Source of the DNA: Williamsia muralis
GTDB taxonomy: Bacteria; Actinomycetota; Actinomycetes; Mycobacteriales; Mycobacteriaceae
Direction of reading: 5' to 3'
NCBI RefSeq assembly: GCF_002735905.1
Contig: NZ_PEBD01000010.1
Span: 496,001-560,000 of the forward strand
DNA length: 64,000 nt
Shown here in pieces: positions 1 to 8,260 of this stretch; within the stretch, counting starts at the first letter, position 1, and every line of letters starts with the position of its first letter. The translations under genes were made by a program, and so were the position numbers. The notes under the pieces are model-generated. The model was not told where the DNA came from. It did no database searches and saw only the letters and a program-made list of their open reading frames with translations.

Positions 1-1
1 C

Positions 2-1699
2 CGTAACAAAAAGGCCACCACCCCCGGTCGCATTCTCTTTGTCGGGGCAGGCCCGGGCGATCCCGGACTGCTGACCGTCCGCGCCCGGACCGCGATCGAG
101 AACGCCGTCACGGTGTTCATCGATCCCGACGTGCCGTCCGCGGTCGTCGAACAGATCGGTGTCCGCTGGGGTGAGCAGGCCTCATCGAAGAGTTCGTCGA
201 CCGGTGCGACCCGCTCGGGCAAACAAGACATTAGCGGCGGCGAGCAACGCGATTCGCAGGGGGGTGATCCCCAGGACGCCGACGGCGCTGCCGCAGCCGG
301 GGCGGGTGCCGATTCGGCAGACGACTCGATGGGCAATGTGCGTCCCGCGCTGGGTGATCCCGCCGAGGTCGCCAAAACTCTCGTCGCCACCGCCAAGGAC
401 GGCCACGACGTCGTCCGGCTGGTGGCAGGCGACCCCCTGACCACCGATGCGGTGCTGGCCGAGGTCAATGCCGTTGCCCGCACCCAGGTGCAGTTCGAGG
501 TCATCCCGGGACTGCCCGCGACGGCCGCTGTGCCGAGCTACGCGGGTATGCCGCTGGGTTCGGGACACACCGAGGCCGACGTCCGCGGAGAGGTCGATTG
601 GGCGGCACTCGCTGCCGCTCCCGGACCTCTTGTGCTCCACGCCACCTCGGGTCATCTCGCCGAGACCGCCAGTGCACTCACCGAGCACGGCCTGGCCGCG
701 CAGACCCCTGCCGCCATCACCGTCAACGGCACCACTTGCCAGCAGCGCACCATCGAGGCGACGCTGGCCACGCTCAACGAGAGCGGAAGCGCCCTCACCG
801 GACCGCTGATCGTCACCATCGGCAAGGTGGTCACCCAGCGCGGCAAGTTGAGCTGGTGGGAATCGCGCGCACTGTACGGCTGGACCGTTCTGGTGCCGCG
901 TACCAAGGATCAGGCCGGCGACATGTCGGATCGGCTGGTCACGCACGGTGCCATCCCGATGGAGGTCCCGACGATCGCGGTCGAACCGCCGCGTAGTCCT
1001 GCCCAGATGGAACGTGCCGTCAAGGGTCTGGTCGACGGCCGTTACCAGTGGGTGGTGTTCACCTCGACCAACGCCGTGCGCGCCGTCTGGGACAAGTTCG
1101 CCGAATTCGGTTTGGATGCACGGGCTTTCAGTGGCGTGAAGATCGCCTGCGTGGGCGAGGCGACCGCCGAGAAGGTTCGCGGTTTCGGAATCAACCCCGA
1201 ACTGCTGCCTTCGGGTGAGCAGTCGTCGCTCGGTCTGCTCGAGGACTTCCCGCCCTACGACGACGTGTTCGATCCGGTGAACCGAATCCTGCTGCCCCGT
1301 GCCGACATCGCCACCGAGACGCTCTCGGAGGGGCTGCGTGGCCGTGGCTGGGAGATCGACGACGTCACCGCGTACCGCACGGTCCGCGCCGCGCCACCGC
1401 CCGCCGAGACCCGCGAGATGATCAAGACCGGTGGCTTCGACGCGGTCTGCTTCACCTCGAGTTCCACGGTGCGCAACCTGGTGGGTATCGCGGGTAAACC
1501 GCACGCCCGCACCATCGTTGCGTGCATCGGCCCGAAGACGGCCGAGACCGCAACCGAGTTCGGCCTGCGGGTCGACGTGCGGCCGGAGAACGCATCGGTG
1601 CACGAGTTGGTGGACGCGCTCGCCGAGCACGCCGCTCGCCTGCGTGCCGAAGGTGCGCTGCCTCCGCCGCGCAAGAAGGCCCGCCGCTCACGCTCGTAG
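2..1699 (+). CDS. hemD: Uroporphyrin-III C-methyltransferase / uroporphyrinogen-III synthase fusion, 5' end outside window
   Basis: The reading frame is open from base 2, so the gene starts upstream of the window. Its first visible residues contain [11 protein letters not shown], the nucleotide-binding motif of the SUMT/CobA methyltransferase family. The C-terminal half (about residue 280 onward) looks like uroporphyrinogen-III synthase (HemD), which closes hydroxymethylbilane to uroporphyrinogen III. A low-complexity Ser/Gly/Ala/Asp stretch of about 60 residues interrupts the methyltransferase part, and the usual VVRLKGGDP motif reads VVRLVAGDP. The mycobacterial HemD proteins have the same layout, so methyltransferase activity is uncertain while the HemD role is well supported. 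The GTG near base 113 is an internal codon, not the start. hemB follows after 10 bases, so the two probably share a transcript. Confidence 0.9.
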   Translation, partial: RNKKATTPGRILFVGAGPGDPGLLTVRARTAIENAVTVFIDPDVPSAVVEQIGVRWGEQASSKSSSTGATRSGKQDISGGEQRDSQGGDPQDADGAAAAGAGADSADDSMGNVRPALGDPAEVAKTLVATAKDGHDVVRLVAGDPLTTDAVLAEVNAVARTQVQFEVIPGLPATAAVPSYAGMPLGSGHTEADVRGEVDWAALAAAPGPLVLHATSGHLAETASALTEHGLAAQTPAAITVNGTTCQQRTIEATLATLNESGSALTGPLIVTIGKVVTQRGKLSWWESRALYGWTVLVPRTKDQAGDMSDRLVTHGAIPMEVPTIAVEPPRSPAQMERAVKGLVDGRYQWVVFTSTNAVRAVWDKFAEFGLDARAFSGVKIACVGEATAEKVRGFGINPELLPSGEQSSLGLLEDFPPYDDVFDPVNRILLPRADIATETLSEGLRGRGWEIDDVTAYRTVRAAPPPAETREMIKTGGFDAVCFTSSSTVRNLVGIAGKPHARTIVACIGPKTAETATEFGLRVDVRPENASVHELVDALAEHAARLRAEGALPPPRKKARRSRS

Positions 1700-1709
1700 G
1701 CTGGAGGAC

Positions 1710-2702
1710 ATGACCTCACCGATCGATCGTCCCAGGCGTCTTCGAACCACTCCGGCCATGCGCCGGATGGTCGCCGAAACCTCCTTGGAGCCCAGGCATC
1801 TGGTGTTGCCGATGTTCGTGGCCGACGGGATCGACGAGCCGCGGCCCATCAGCAGCATGCCCGGGGTCGTCCAGCACACACCGGATTCACTCCGCAAGGC
1901 CGCGGTCGCCGCAGTGGAATCCGGTGTGGGTGGTCTGATGCTCTTCGGTGTTCCTGCCGAGGGCGACAAGGATGCCGTCGGGAGCGTCGGGACCGATCCG
2001 GATGGGGTGCTCAATTCGGCTCTGGGCCTACTGAAGTCCGAGCTCGGCGACTCGACTGTCCTGATGGCCGACACCTGCCTCGACGAGTTCACCGACCACG
2101 GGCACTGCGGTGTGCTCGCCGATGACGGCACGGTCGACAACGACGCCACCCTGGCGCGCTACGCCGAGATGGCTGTGGTGCAGGCGCAGTCGGGCGCGCA
2201 CCTGGTGGGGCCGAGCGGGATGATGGACGGCCAGGTGGCCGTGATCCGTTCGGCACTCGACGATGCGGGATACACCGACACCGGGATCCTCGCCTACACC
2301 GCCAAGTACTCATCGGCCTTCTACGGCCCGTTCCGGGAGGCCGTCGGCTCGTCGCTGCGTGGCGACCGCAAGTCCTACCAGCAAGATCCCGCCAACCTGC
2401 GCGAGGCGATGCGCGAACTCGAACTCGACCTGTCCGAGGGCGCCGACATCGTGATGGTGAAACCGGCCATGTCGTACCTGGATGTGTTGCGACGGGTGGC
2501 CGACGTGGCCGATGTCCCGGTCGCGGCCTACCAGATCTCGGGGGAGTACGCGATGATCACCGCGGCGGCCGAGCGCGGCTGGATCGACCGCGATGCCGCC
2601 ATCCTCGAGTCACTCACCTCGATCCGCCGCGCCGGTGCCGACATCGTGCTGACGTACTGGGCGCACGAGGTCGCCGACAAACTCCGCCGACCGGGCCGAT
2701 AA
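1710..2702 (+). CDS. hemB: Delta-aminolevulinic acid dehydratase (porphobilinogen synthase)
   Basis: This 330-residue protein has the usual HemB length. HemB condenses two 5-aminolevulinate molecules to porphobilinogen in cytoplasmic tetrapyrrole synthesis. The two Schiff-base lysines are visible: Lys199 in YTAKYSS and Lys251 in MVKPAMS. The metal segment reads [14 protein letters not shown], with Cys123 and Cys133 present but Asp125 in place of the middle cysteine of the classical three-Cys zinc site, so the metal site is hybrid. The start is the ATG preceded by GGAGG at 1703-1707. The hexamer TAGGCT lies exactly 7 bases upstream of the ATG and could also give a leaderless transcript. The last codons lie in the first unit of a 21-bp tandem repeat. 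Confidence 0.95.
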   Translation: MTSPIDRPRRLRTTPAMRRMVAETSLEPRHLVLPMFVADGIDEPRPISSMPGVVQHTPDSLRKAAVAAVESGVGGLMLFGVPAEGDKDAVGSVGTDPDGVLNSALGLLKSELGDSTVLMADTCLDEFTDHGHCGVLADDGTVDNDATLARYAEMAVVQAQSGAHLVGPSGMMDGQVAVIRSALDDAGYTDTGILAYTAKYSSAFYGPFREAVGSSLRGDRKSYQQDPANLREAMRELELDLSEGADIVMVKPAMSYLDVLRRVADVADVPVAAYQISGEYAMITAAAERGWIDRDAAILESLTSIRRAGADIVLTYWAHEVADKLRRPGR

Positions 2703-2760
2703 CCCCGCCGACCGGGCCGATAACCCCGCCGACCGGGCCGATAACCCCGCCGACCGGGCC
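2680..2760 (+). repeat. 21-bp tandem repeat, about 3.9 units, overlapping the hemB stop
   Basis: A 21-bp unit (AACCCCGCCGACCGGGCCGAT) occurs at 2701-2721 and 2722-2742, with a partial third copy at 2743-2760. A first copy with one mismatch at 2680-2700 encodes the C-terminus of HemB (KLRRPGR) up to the first base of the stop. Because 21 is a multiple of three, each unit repeats the sequence RPGR followed by TAA in the hemB frame. This looks like local slippage or duplication after the stop codon. No function is visible. Confidence 0.85.
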
Positions 2761-2832
2761 GTCAGGGTCCGTTCGCGGCTCATGGCCGGGCGAGCGTTTG
2801 TGACGCCCGCGCGCAGCCGCCCGCCCGACCTC

Positions 2833-2845
2833 TAGGCTGGTGCCC
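2833..2845 (+). promoter_or_regulatory. Candidate leaderless -10 element for the gene at 2846
   Basis: TAGGCT (2833-2838) fits the actinobacterial -10 consensus TANNNT. It is followed by exactly 7 bases and then ATG at 2846, the spacing expected for a transcript starting at the A of the start codon. No Shine-Dalgarno sequence is seen. This supports ATG 2846 over the GTG at 2840. Confidence 0.5.
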
Positions 2846-3607
2846 ATGTCCGTGACTCCACCGCCCTACAGCCAGGGCCCGTACGGCGGCTCCTCGCCCG
2901 AGTCACCGAGCAAGCCGGTCCTGGCCAGCCCGATGGCCATCGCCACCGAACTGTGGGCGCTGATCATCGTGGCGCAGTGCGTGGTTTTCGGAGGTCAGTA
3001 CCAAGTGGCCTTCGACGCCGCCGACGAGGTGTCCCGAGATATGCCCGAGGGCGAGCTCCCCGATGGCGCCATCTGGGTGGTGTACGTCATCGTGGGGCTG
3101 ACCCTGGCCGCGGCGTTCGGGGTGCTCGCGTGGCTTGCCCGGTCCGGGCGCAATTGGGCCCGCCTGGTTCTCGGTTTCGTCAGTTTTTATCTCGTTGTGC
3201 AGACGGTGTCGGCGTTCTTCATCGAGGAGGCCGATCATTGGACGATGATCCCGACCGTCATCGGCGGAGTCGCCGCACTCGGCGCGGGTGTCCTGCTGAT
3301 GCATCGGGACTCGGACAAGTACTGCAAAGAGATGGCGGCGTGGCGAAAGAGTCAGTCGCACAAGGGCGGGCAGGCGCCGTGGTCGCAGGGCCCGCCGAGT
3401 GGGTATCCGCCCAACCCCACTTATCCGAACCCCTACCAGCAGTACCCGCAGCAGTCATATCAGCAGCAGTACTACGGGGCGCCGGGGTACCCGCAGGGTG
3501 GATACCAACACCCCGCCGGTCCGGACAACAGCACGCCCTCGGAGCCCGGCAACACCGATCCGAGACGTTCTGACGACGCCGGATCAGATACAGGAGAACG
3601 CAAGTGA
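2846..3607 (+). CDS. Conserved membrane protein with Pro/Gln/Tyr-rich C-terminal tail
   Basis: This 253-residue protein has four predicted membrane segments: around residues 25-45 (MAIATELWALIIVAQCVVF), 70-95, 108-128 and 135-155. A hydrophilic tail rich in Pro, Gln, Tyr and Gly (QQYPQQSYQQQYYG) follows, and a short Pro/Tyr-rich N-terminus precedes the first segment. Such tails are common in mycobacterial membrane proteins of unknown role. Its place just after hemB matches the position of Rv0513 in M. tuberculosis, but I cannot confirm homology. The next gene overlaps its stop by 4 bases (GTGA), so the two are probably co-translated. No enzymatic motif is seen and no function is assigned. Confidence 0.75.
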   Translation: MSVTPPPYSQGPYGGSSPESPSKPVLASPMAIATELWALIIVAQCVVFGGQYQVAFDAADEVSRDMPEGELPDGAIWVVYVIVGLTLAAAFGVLAWLARSGRNWARLVLGFVSFYLVVQTVSAFFIEEADHWTMIPTVIGGVAALGAGVLLMHRDSDKYCKEMAAWRKSQSHKGGQAPWSQGPPSGYPPNPTYPNPYQQYPQQSYQQQYYGAPGYPQGGYQHPAGPDNSTPSEPGNTDPRRSDDAGSDTGERK

Positions 3608-3990
3608 GCACCGAGTCCGTGAACCCGGGCGTGCCCCCGAACACCGTCGTGTGGGCGTATCGGTTGTGGCTTGCATCCGGCGTCCTGCTCGCGCTGTGGG
3701 GTCTGTTCCAGATCGCCCTGGTGCGAACCGGGACCAGCGTGGTCTTCGGGGTGTTTTTCATCCTTGTGGGGGCGGCCCTGGTGTGGGCGGGTCGGCAGGC
3801 GTACGCCGGTGACCCGCGCTGGCGGTCGGCGGTCTCGGTCCTGACGCTGATGCTCGTCGCCATCGGGATCTTCGCCTCGATGCTCTACTCGCTGCCGATG
3901 GTCCCCGCACTGCTCTTCGCGTTGATCGGACTGTCCGGTTCGCTGACCGCCAACCGCCCCACGTCCGAGCCCTGGTTCGCTCGCCGGTGA
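3604..3990 (+). CDS. Small conserved membrane protein
   Basis: This 128-residue protein has about four hydrophobic segments, for example SGVLLALWGLFQIAL, GVFFILVGAALVWAG and two near the C-terminus (LMLVAIGIFASMLYSL and MVPALLFALIGLSGSL). The start is a GTG that overlaps the stop of the upstream membrane-protein gene by 4 bases, a sign of translational coupling. The position matches Rv0514 in M. tuberculosis by memory of gene order only. There is no catalytic motif, and its role may be tied to the preceding membrane protein. Confidence 0.7.
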   Translation: MSTESVNPGVPPNTVVWAYRLWLASGVLLALWGLFQIALVRTGTSVVFGVFFILVGAALVWAGRQAYAGDPRWRSAVSVLTLMLVAIGIFASMLYSLPMVPALLFALIGLSGSLTANRPTSEPWFARR

Positions 3991-4003
3991 GGGGACTGCG
4001 CCG

Positions 4004-4600
4004 ATGAGTGACGAGACGCCCGACCACGAGCCCGAGACGCCGGAGACCGAAGGCGAGGTCTTGTTCTACGAACCCGGCGGCAGTTGGTGGGTGGTCACCA
4101 TTGGCCCGCTCCTGTGTCTTGCCCTGCTCATCGTCGAGATCGTCGGCGAAGGCAAGGTGCACTGGCTCGCGCTGCTGGTCTTCGCCGCCATCATCGGCGG
4201 GTTCTCGCTCGTCCAGGTGTACGCGGCTCGGTCACACGTCACGGTGCGACTCACCGAGATGACTCTGCGTCAGGGCGCGCAGACCATCGCCCTCGACGAG
4301 ATCGATGAGATCTTTCCGCAGAACAACAGCCCCGAACATCAGAAGTGGGAGAGCGCTCCTGCCCTGGGTGAACTGACTGCCGTGCCGCGGCGACGCAAGG
4401 GTGTGGGCATCCAGTTGCGCAGCGGCCGATTGGCGCAGGCGTGGGCCCGTGACGTCGACCGTTTTCGTTCGGAACTGACCCAGGCTCACCAGGCGATCGC
4501 CCTGGGGCTCGGTCCGAAGAAGTCCACTTCCCTTCAGAAACCCAAGCCGAAACCGAAGAAGTCCCCGCCACCGGTACGTGGTGACGAGGACTCTTCGTAG
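4004..4600 (+). CDS. DUF3093-like membrane protein
   Basis: This 198-residue protein has an acidic N-terminus rich in Glu, Pro and Thr, then two close membrane segments (about residues 27-45, WWVVTIGPLLCLALLIVEI, and 50-68, HWLALLVFAAIIGGFSLVQ). A cytoplasmic domain of about 100 residues follows, with a Lys/Pro-rich tail (QKPKPKPKKSPPP). Two hydrophobic helices followed by a short beta-rich domain that ends near RDVDRFRSEL resembles the actinobacterial DUF3093 family, of unknown function. It follows the previous gene by 13 bases and ends 8 bases before the convergent acyl-CoA oxidase-like gene. The family call is by resemblance only. Confidence 0.65.
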   Translation: MSDETPDHEPETPETEGEVLFYEPGGSWWVVTIGPLLCLALLIVEIVGEGKVHWLALLVFAAIIGGFSLVQVYAARSHVTVRLTEMTLRQGAQTIALDEIDEIFPQNNSPEHQKWESAPALGELTAVPRRRKGVGIQLRSGRLAQAWARDVDRFRSELTQAHQAIALGLGPKKSTSLQKPKPKPKKSPPPVRGDEDSS

Positions 4601-4608
4601 GTACAGCT

Positions 4609-6633
4609 CTAGCTGAGCTGGTCTTCGACCATCGCTGTCTTGAGCAGTTCCTCTGGCACCGCGAACCCGTCGACGAGCGTGCGCGCATGCGGACGCAGTG
4701 CCGCACACAGGTCGTTGACGCCGCGGCGGATCGCTTTGGCGCGTTCCACCGAGATGTGCCGGTGCATCAGGAACCATTCGAGGTCTGCTTCGAGAGCCGA
4801 GTAGACGTACAGGTCGCAGACCTTGCCGAGCAGTTCGGTTCCGGCCTTGCTGTCGCACTTGTCGATGGCCTCGATGAACGACTCGAGCACCACCCGTTCG
4901 ATGTGCGCCGTACCGACTTTCAGCAGATGGTCCTGGGCCCCGTTGAACACCTCGAACGGATCGGCGTCGTCGTCGGTCGCCCGACGCAACCGGTTGGCGC
5001 AGGTCCGCAGGAGATGGTCTTCGCGGTTGCGGAACAGCCGGATCTGGGTGCCGCGGTTGGTCAGCTCGGACTCTTCGGGATCTTCGCCCGAGGTGTCCAT
5101 CAGGGTCTGGACCACCTGGCGCGCAGCGGACTTCTCGAGGAACACGTCGCGGGCCATCCCCGCGATGAACCGTGCCCAGCCGACGGTGTTGAGTCCGCGA
5201 ACGTCTTGCGCGTACGCCGACAGCAGTTCTTTGGCGACGAGCTGCGTGAGGACTGTGTTGTCGCCTTCGAAGGTGGTGAACACGTCGATGTCGCCGCGCA
5301 TGATCGACAGCTGGTTCTCGTCGAGGTAGCCCGCGCCACCGGTGGCTTCACGGCAGACGTTGATGGTGTGCGAGGCATGCCAGGTGGTCATCGCCTTCAG
5401 GCCGGCGGCAGCGCCTTCGAGTTGACGCTGACGGTCTTCGTCGAGGTCTTCGGCGGACTGCAATTCGTGCAGTTCCTCGATGATCTCGTTCTGTGCGAAC
5501 GCGAGCGCGTACGACTTCGCGATGAGGGGCATCAGCTTTCGCTGATGTGCCAGGTAGTCCATGATCACGATCTCGTCGTCCGAGTCCGGCTGTTCGAACT
5601 GCCTGCGCACCAACGCATACCGGGTCGCGATGGTCAGCGCTTTGCGGCCTGCGGCGCCAGCCGTGGCCGCGACACTGACCCGGCCCCGGATGAGGGTGCC
5701 CAGCATCGTGAAGAACCGCCGGTTCTCGTTCTCGATGGGCGAACTGTAGGTGCCGTCCTGGGCGACGTCGGCGTAGCGGTTGAGCAGGTTCTCGCGGGGG
5801 ATGCGCACGCGGTCGAAGACGATGCGGCCGTTGTCGACCCCCGCCAGGCCGCCCTTGTATCCGCAGTCGCTGGTGGTGATCCCGGGGAGATCGTTGCCGT
5901 CGTCGTCACGGAGCGGGACCACAAAGCAGTGCACGCCTCGGCCGGTCGGTTCCTCGTCGGGACCACCGGTCACCAGCTGGGCGAACACCGCCGCGACCTT
6001 TGCATGCTCTGCCGCGCCGCCGATGTAGTCCTTACGTGCCAGTTGGGTGTCGGAGTTGACGACGAACTCGCCGGTGGCGGTGTCATAGGTGGCCGTGGTC
6101 TGGATGGCCTGCACATTGGAGCCGTGTCCGGTCTCGGTCATGGCGAAGCAGCCGAGCACATCGAGATTGATCAGGCCGGGTACGTACTTCTCGTGGTGGA
6201 CATCGGTGCCGAGGTTCTCCACCGCGCCGCCGAACAGGCCCCACTGGACTCCCGCTTTCACCATCAGCGACAGATCGGCGTAGCCGAGCAGTTCGATCGC
6301 GCTGATCGAGGCGCCGATGTCGCCGGTGCCTCCGTGCTTCTCCAGGAATCCGGCGCGGGGGAACCCGTGACCGGCCAGTTCACGCATGATCTCGAGGATG
6401 CGAGCACGGGCCTGGTCCAACGGCAGCGACGGGTCGGGTAGCAATTCGGAACGGTTCAGCTGCTCTCGCACCGCTTCACGGGTGGACCGCCAACGCCCGT
6501 CGAGTGCGATGCGCAGGTTGTCGACCAGCAGCTCGGTGTCTTCCTCGGGGGTCTGCTTCTCGGGTAGATCTGCGGTTCGGACCTCGGGATCGATGTCCGT
6601 TGCCGTGAAGGTGTCCGCTTCGTTCGCCGTCAT
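4609..6633 (-). CDS. Acyl-CoA oxidase/dehydrogenase-family flavoenzyme
   Basis: This 674-residue protein is much longer than ordinary acyl-CoA dehydrogenases (about 380) and matches the acyl-CoA oxidase (ACOX) architecture. It has an N-terminal helical domain, the middle beta domain with the flavin/substrate loop MTETGHGSNVQ, and then ACOX-type C-terminal helical domains. The motif ATGGAGYLDENQLS followed by TTFEGDNTVL is typical of ACOX and carries the candidate catalytic glutamate. The expected reaction is FAD-dependent alpha,beta-dehydrogenation of an acyl-CoA; whether O2 or an electron-transfer flavoprotein is the acceptor cannot be decided here. ATG 6633 was chosen because it lies 7 bases downstream of a TAACAT -10 element. 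A perfect palindrome overlaps that promoter. Confidence 0.85.
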   Translation of the reverse strand: MTANEADTFTATDIDPEVRTADLPEKQTPEEDTELLVDNLRIALDGRWRSTREAVREQLNRSELLPDPSLPLDQARARILEIMRELAGHGFPRAGFLEKHGGTGDIGASISAIELLGYADLSLMVKAGVQWGLFGGAVENLGTDVHHEKYVPGLINLDVLGCFAMTETGHGSNVQAIQTTATYDTATGEFVVNSDTQLARKDYIGGAAEHAKVAAVFAQLVTGGPDEEPTGRGVHCFVVPLRDDDGNDLPGITTSDCGYKGGLAGVDNGRIVFDRVRIPRENLLNRYADVAQDGTYSSPIENENRRFFTMLGTLIRGRVSVAATAGAAGRKALTIATRYALVRRQFEQPDSDDEIVIMDYLAHQRKLMPLIAKSYALAFAQNEIIEELHELQSAEDLDEDRQRQLEGAAAGLKAMTTWHASHTINVCREATGGAGYLDENQLSIMRGDIDVFTTFEGDNTVLTQLVAKELLSAYAQDVRGLNTVGWARFIAGMARDVFLEKSAARQVVQTLMDTSGEDPEESELTNRGTQIRLFRNREDHLLRTCANRLRRATDDDADPFEVFNGAQDHLLKVGTAHIERVVLESFIEAIDKCDSKAGTELLGKVCDLYVYSALEADLEWFLMHRHISVERAKAIRRGVNDLCAALRPHARTLVDGFAVPEELLKTAMVEDQLS

Positions 6634-6640
6634 GGATCCG

Positions 6641-6657
6641 ATGTTACCCACGGGTAA
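6641..6657 (-). promoter_or_regulatory. Leaderless promoter with overlapping palindromic operator for the acyl-CoA oxidase gene
   Basis: On the minus strand TAACAT (6646-6641) is followed by exactly 7 bases and then ATG at 6633, a leaderless arrangement. The 14-bp perfect palindrome TTACCCACGGGTAA (arms TTACCC and GGGTAA, 6644-6657) shares its last bases with the -10 hexamer. A repressor bound there would block RNA polymerase. The size and symmetry fit a TetR-family operator, but no TetR gene lies next to it in the window. Confidence 0.6.
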
Positions 6658-6711
6658 GGACTTTGAACCGGCAGTTCCGCAAACCCTCGGGGGCACCCGT
6701 ACGGGCGGGCA

Positions 6712-7683
6712 TCAGGACGCTGTGACGGTGATCGCTTCGAGCCGCTCCATGATGAACTCACCTGCGACAACCGGGGGTTGGCCGTGTGCTGCACCGACCG
6801 GTGGGCCCAGTGGGGTCACCACCGCATCGTGATCGAGTTCATAGAAGAAGATGAGCGACATCAGGTCTTCGTCGGGAGCGTCGGCCTGCGGAGGCAGCAC
6901 GCGGTGGCGGCCTGCCGGCCATCGTCCGCCCGTCCAGTATTCGAGGAGATCTCCGATGTTGACGGTCAGGGCCTCGGGGTCGTAGGGGGCGTCCGCCCAG
7001 CCGCCTTCCTCGGTATAGACCTGGAGACCGCCGGACCCCGGTTCACGGTCGAGAACGGTGACGGTGCCGAAGTCGGTGTGCGCCCCGATCCGGAACTGTC
7101 CTTCCTCGGGACGACCCACCTCGGTCAGGGCGGGGTAGTGGTTGATGTTGGAGGTCCACGTGGCTCGCTCGGCCCGGCCGAGGAAGTCATGTCCGGCATC
7201 GAGCCCGAGCGAAGCGCTCATCAGTGCGAGCAGATCGTCGGACAGCAGCTTCATCTGACGGCAGTACTCGGTGAACAACTCCTCCAGCTCGGCCACCTCC
7301 GCAGGCCACACGTTCGGCGGGAACCACGCGGCGTCCACCACCGGGTCACCGGTCGGGGTCTGCGCACCGCAGTTGTAGGTCTCCTTGAGGTCGGGTGGCG
7401 TCTCGCTCCCGTCGGCAGAACCGTTGGCCTCCATGCCCGGTCCGATCCATCCGCGACCACCGACGGCCACCGCGTACCGGCTCTTGACGTTGGCAGGAAG
7501 AGCGAAGAACCGGCGCGCGGCCGCTCGGAGGTCGGCGGGAAGCGCCGGATCGATACCGTGGCCGGTGACCAGCAGGAAACCTGCCTTCTGCAGGCTCTCG
7601 TCGACCGCCCGGCACAGTGCCTCGGCTGCGTCGCCGCCCCGGCGCCACTGTGAGATGTCGACGGTGAGAATCGGGCTGCTCAT
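6712..7683 (-). CDS. 2-oxoglutarate/Fe(II) oxygenase, isopenicillin N synthase-like family
   Basis: This 323-residue protein has an N-terminal non-haem dioxygenase domain (DISQWRRGGDAAEALCRAV, then GFLLVTGHGI). Its C-terminal catalytic domain carries the HxD iron ligands in GAHTDFGTVTVL, the distal His in AGRHRVL, and a downstream arginine. Related enzymes include fungal thymine 7-hydroxylase, plant 2OG oxygenases and bacterial IPNS-like proteins. The start ATG overlaps the stop of the upstream deaminase gene by 4 bases (ATGA), so the two are translationally coupled, which suggests sequential steps in one pathway. The substrate is unknown. Oxidation of the methyl group of thymine or a related pyrimidine is one inference from that pairing. 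Confidence 0.82.
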   Translation of the reverse strand: MSSPILTVDISQWRRGGDAAEALCRAVDESLQKAGFLLVTGHGIDPALPADLRAAARRFFALPANVKSRYAVAVGGRGWIGPGMEANGSADGSETPPDLKETYNCGAQTPTGDPVVDAAWFPPNVWPAEVAELEELFTEYCRQMKLLSDDLLALMSASLGLDAGHDFLGRAERATWTSNINHYPALTEVGRPEEGQFRIGAHTDFGTVTVLDREPGSGGLQVYTEEGGWADAPYDPEALTVNIGDLLEYWTGGRWPAGRHRVLPPQADAPDEDLMSLIFFYELDHDAVVTPLGPPVGAAHGQPPVVAGEFIMERLEAITVTAS

Positions 7684-8156
7684 CGGTCGGTCTCCTCGGC
7701 GACGCCGATGTCTTCGTTCCACAGCCCGGGGTTGCCGTCGATGAAGTCGGCCATCATGGCCACGCACCGTGGGTCGTCGACCACGGTGACCGACACACCC
7801 AGGTCGGCAAGCCAGTCCTCGCCGCCTTGGAAGTTCCGGGTCTCACCGATGACCACCGAACCGATGTCGAACTGGCGGATGAGGCCGCTGCAGTACCAGC
7901 ACGGCGCCAGCGTGGTCACCATGATGGTCGATCGGTAGTCGCGTTGCCGCCCGGCGTTGCGGAAGGCGGCGGTCTCGCCGTGTACCGACGGGTCATCGTT
8001 CTGCACGCGCATGTTGTGACCACGTCCGAGGAGTGTTCCGTCGGCGGCGAACAGTGCGGCCCCGATCGGGATCCCCCCCTCGATCAGACTCTGCTGGGCT
8101 TCGGCGTAGGCGGTCTCGAGCAGCGTTGCGGGCGAGACGTCGATGGAGGTGCTCAT
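7680..8156 (-). CDS. Yeast-type cytosine deaminase (CDA-fold zinc deaminase)
   Basis: This 158-residue protein has the length of the yeast Fcy1 cytosine deaminase. The zinc and catalytic motifs are HGETAAF (His ligand and catalytic Glu) and PCWYCSG (two Cys ligands). The C-terminal part follows the yeast enzyme closely: a GE..NF segment, VTVVDDPRC, then FIDGNPGLWNEDIG, the region that closes the active site in that family. The expected reaction is cytosine (or 5-methylcytosine, or a similar base) to uracil (or thymine) plus ammonia. ATG 8156 was preferred over an upstream in-frame start because the conserved domain begins soon after it. The gene is divergent from a PucR-type regulator and coupled to the downstream oxygenase. 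Confidence 0.85.
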   Translation of the reverse strand: MSTSIDVSPATLLETAYAEAQQSLIEGGIPIGAALFAADGTLLGRGHNMRVQNDDPSVHGETAAFRNAGRQRDYRSTIMVTTLAPCWYCSGLIRQFDIGSVVIGETRNFQGGEDWLADLGVSVTVVDDPRCVAMMADFIDGNPGLWNEDIGVAEETDR

Positions 8157-8260
8157 GGGGACCAACGCTGCCCGTCGTGCGCAGGTGGGGCAACTGACAT
8201 AGTGTCGCGGCACCGGGGGCTACCGGCGTGCAATTCGTCGGTGACGAGAGGCGAGCGACA

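Noticed and set aside
182-1630. Long minus-strand open frame opposite the hemD-type gene
   Set aside because: It is an antisense shadow typical of high-GC DNA; it has no recognisable domain, while the plus strand has clear SUMT and HemD motifs.
4687-6441. 584-residue plus-strand open frame opposite the acyl-CoA oxidase gene
   Set aside because: The translated sequence is a shadow without domain features; the minus strand encodes a full ACOX-type enzyme.
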